Origin: Pseudomonadota bacterium
GTDB taxonomy: Bacteria > Pseudomonadota > Gammaproteobacteria > Acidithiobacillales > Acidithiobacillaceae
Assembly: GCA_021840785.1 (NCBI GenBank)
Contig: JAKBXD010000098.1
Location: 1 to 6,988, forward strand
DNA length: 6,988 nucleotides
Direction: 5' to 3'
This document shows, piece by piece, positions 6,205-6,988 of this stretch (position 1 is the first letter of the stretch; each line of letters starts with the position of its first letter). Below the pieces are notes generated by a model. The model made no database searches and was not told the DNA's origin. It was given only the letters and a program-made list of their open reading frames with translations. A program made the position numbers and the translations under genes.

Positions 6205-6483
6205 TCATATTGCCGCATCGAAGTCGGAAATCAGGAGGATGGGCAACCCTTGTTTTATGGCGGAGACGATGCATTCAGAAGCGATGTCGATATCAGGCAG
6301 CAAATCCGGCGGGGTGAGGCCACTCAACTGCAGATTCAGCAACTCCGGCAGTTTCGCCAGATCGGCCTCGCTCAATCTACCGGCAATGATCCGGGCCTGG
6401 AGCGGGGTATATCCAAGCTCCAAAGTCGCGCGCAATATCGCCGCTGCCACAGGACGGTCGACAATGCGCGCGGCTTCAGACAC
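6205..6483 (-). pseudogene. recJ: Host recJ 5' fragment, interrupted by the element within DHH motif I
   Basis: The gene starts with GTG at 6483, directly after the TAG of the RpfE-type gene. The product begins MSEAARIVDRPV, a beginning like that of proteobacterial RecJ proteins, and reaches GLPILLISDFDA at residues 79-90. In RecJ (for example E. coli IIVVGDFDADGATS) these residues are strand one and motif I of the DHH exonuclease domain, whose aspartates bind the catalytic metal. Here D-F-D-A is followed by A-I-stop instead of D-G-A-T, so only 92 of the several hundred residues of RecJ remain. The tail codons and TGA stop come from the element. The fragment lacks nearly all of the catalytic domain and should be inactive. 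It could instead belong to a RecJ-like DHH paralogue, but the RpfE-type neighbour favours recJ itself. Confidence 0.78.
6211..6216. other. Inferred element/host attachment junction inside recJ
   Basis: On the minus strand the host sequence GACTTCGATGC still encodes D-F-D-A; the next bases (GGCAATATGA) no longer match the DADGAT coding pattern. The crossover therefore lies within or just beside this Ala codon and the next. The exact base cannot be fixed without the left junction or an empty site. Confidence 0.6.
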
Positions 6484-6988
6484 CTACCAGCCCCCCGGCA
6501 GCGCATGGCCCGGCCGGGCCGGTCCGCGCCAGAAGCGCCAGCGATCCGTACGGCGAAGCGTAAGGCGCTCTATACCACCGCTGGCAAGCACCCCCGTCAA
6601 ACACTCCAGGCGCCCGCCGCTCCGCCACAAGGATTGCAGGGCCGGGACCAGCGCCGCGAAAGACTTTGCCGCATCGGGATAGAGCCAGGCTCCGGACCAG
6701 ACCCAGAGCAGATCATCGGGGAGTTTTACGGCGGCCTGCAACGCTTTGGGATAGGACAGGGGCAGACCGAGCCAGCGGGCCGCGGCCTGCAGGTAGTCCG
6801 CCTCCGCCGCCACGGTCTGCCACCGCGGAATGGGCCGCGCAGCAGGTAATCGCCCCTCCCCCCAGGCCCAGAACAGACACCAGGGTTCCTGACCGTCGGC
6901 ATCGACATCCTGATTGACGGGATGCGCGGCGAGGAGCATTTGCAACTCATTGAGGAAGGCATTCCAGCGCCGGGCATCGGTACCGGTG
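6484..6988 (-). CDS. RpfE-type / phosphoglycerate mutase-like protein, C-terminal part (starts beyond right edge)
   Basis: The frame is open from the right edge to TAG 6486-6484, about 167 residues. It holds RRWNAFLNELQMLLAAHPVN, then a Trp-rich stretch (CLFWAWGEGRLP, PRWQTV) and ends WRFWRGPARPGHALPGGW. I recognise the FLNELQMLL-x-x-HPVN and WGxGRLP signatures from the RpfE / putative phosphoglycerate mutase-like family of beta- and gammaproteobacteria, usually about 300 residues, so roughly the first half is missing. The molecular role of this family is poorly defined; in Xanthomonas rpfE belongs to the cluster for pathogenicity-factor regulation and lies near recJ. The TTG at 6945 is not a real start because the conserved motif continues upstream. 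The codons are very GC-rich, unlike the element. The stop is followed immediately by the recJ GTG, so both were probably one operon. Confidence 0.7.
   Translation of the reverse strand, partial: TGTDARRWNAFLNELQMLLAAHPVNQDVDADGQEPWCLFWAWGEGRLPAARPIPRWQTVAAEADYLQAAARWLGLPLSYPKALQAAVKLPDDLLWVWSGAWLYPDAAKSFAALVPALQSLWRSGGRLECLTGVLASGGIERLTLRRTDRWRFWRGPARPGHALPGGW

Larger units (their letters stand above)
1..6213 (-). mobile_element. Compact tyrosine-recombinase element inserted in recJ (left end outside window)
   Basis: The right boundary is placed at about 6211-6216, where the recJ reading frame stops matching RecJ in the middle of motif I. From there to base 1 the content is a non-coding terminus, a promoter, three overlapping or closely spaced tyrosine-recombinase genes, a DUF6262/TnpC-like gene and a second recJ 5' region. 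Such an operon is typical of Tn554-like and Gamma-Mobile-Trio elements, which move by site-specific recombination. The left boundary is not seen. Aligning the second recJ start with the broken one predicts it about 26 codons (78 bases) beyond base 1, giving about 6.3 kb in total. Base composition drops from very GC-rich in the RpfE-type gene to roughly balanced in the element. No cargo gene is visible. That the element ends at the predicted point is an inference. Confidence 0.75.

Noticed and set aside
6205..6483. The recJ fragment as a replacement segment left by an earlier tandem element
   Set aside because: Its start directly follows the RpfE-type gene, a native recJ neighbour, rather than a DUF6262-like gene, so it is most simply the host's own 5' end. 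Its somewhat lower GC content than the RpfE-type gene is the only hint the other way.
6118..6849. Plus-strand open frame (243 codons) across the junction
   Set aside because: It runs antisense to both the recJ fragment and the RpfE-type gene, crosses the element boundary, and its product is low-complexity Arg/Gln/Pro-rich.

Overview
The window holds one end of a bacterial chromosomal locus interrupted by a compact mobile element of the tyrosine-recombinase (Tn554-like) kind. All convincing genes lie on the minus strand, so they read from the right edge towards the left. The host looks like a GC-rich gamma- or betaproteobacterium. The gene at the right edge resembles the RpfE / 'phosphoglycerate mutase-like' family, and it is followed directly by the 5' part of recJ, a neighbourhood known from Xanthomonas and relatives.

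Layout in reading direction: (i) 6988-6484, 3' part of the RpfE-type gene; (ii) 6483-6205, the first ~90 codons of recJ, broken exactly inside the conserved DHH-phosphoesterase motif I (D-F-D-A, where D-G-A-T should follow); (iii) 6204-6040, a short element terminus with nested inverted repeats, a good sigma70-type promoter and palindromes that may be operators; (iv) 6039-192, a tight operon of three tyrosine-recombinase-family proteins (411, 661 and about 718 aa) plus a 157-aa DUF6262/TnpC-like HTH-coiled-coil protein; (v) 192-1, the start of another recJ 5' region, entered through a TGATG stop/start overlap and open to the left edge.

The main discovery is the pairing of (ii) and (v). The 64 residues encoded by bases 192-1 align without a gap to the first 64 residues of the disrupted recJ (about 31 identities). 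The element therefore appears to insert into the catalytic motif of recJ and to carry its own divergent recJ 5' end as the last gene of its recombination operon. If so, insertion swaps the host RecJ N-terminus for an element-borne one and rebuilds a full-length recJ just past the left edge; by alignment the junction should lie about 78 bases outside the window. This predicts a cargo-free element of about 6.3 kb whose recombinases are co-transcribed with the rebuilt recJ.

The recombinase set does not match the usual small systems exactly. Tn554 has TnpA, TnpB and TnpC. RIT elements have three recombinases. The Gamma-Mobile-Trio has GmtY, GmtZ and GmtX. Here there are three recombinase-like proteins, one of which has lost catalytic residues, plus a TnpC/GmtX-like small protein. 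No RNA genes, CRISPR arrays, insertion sequences or intrinsic terminators were seen.
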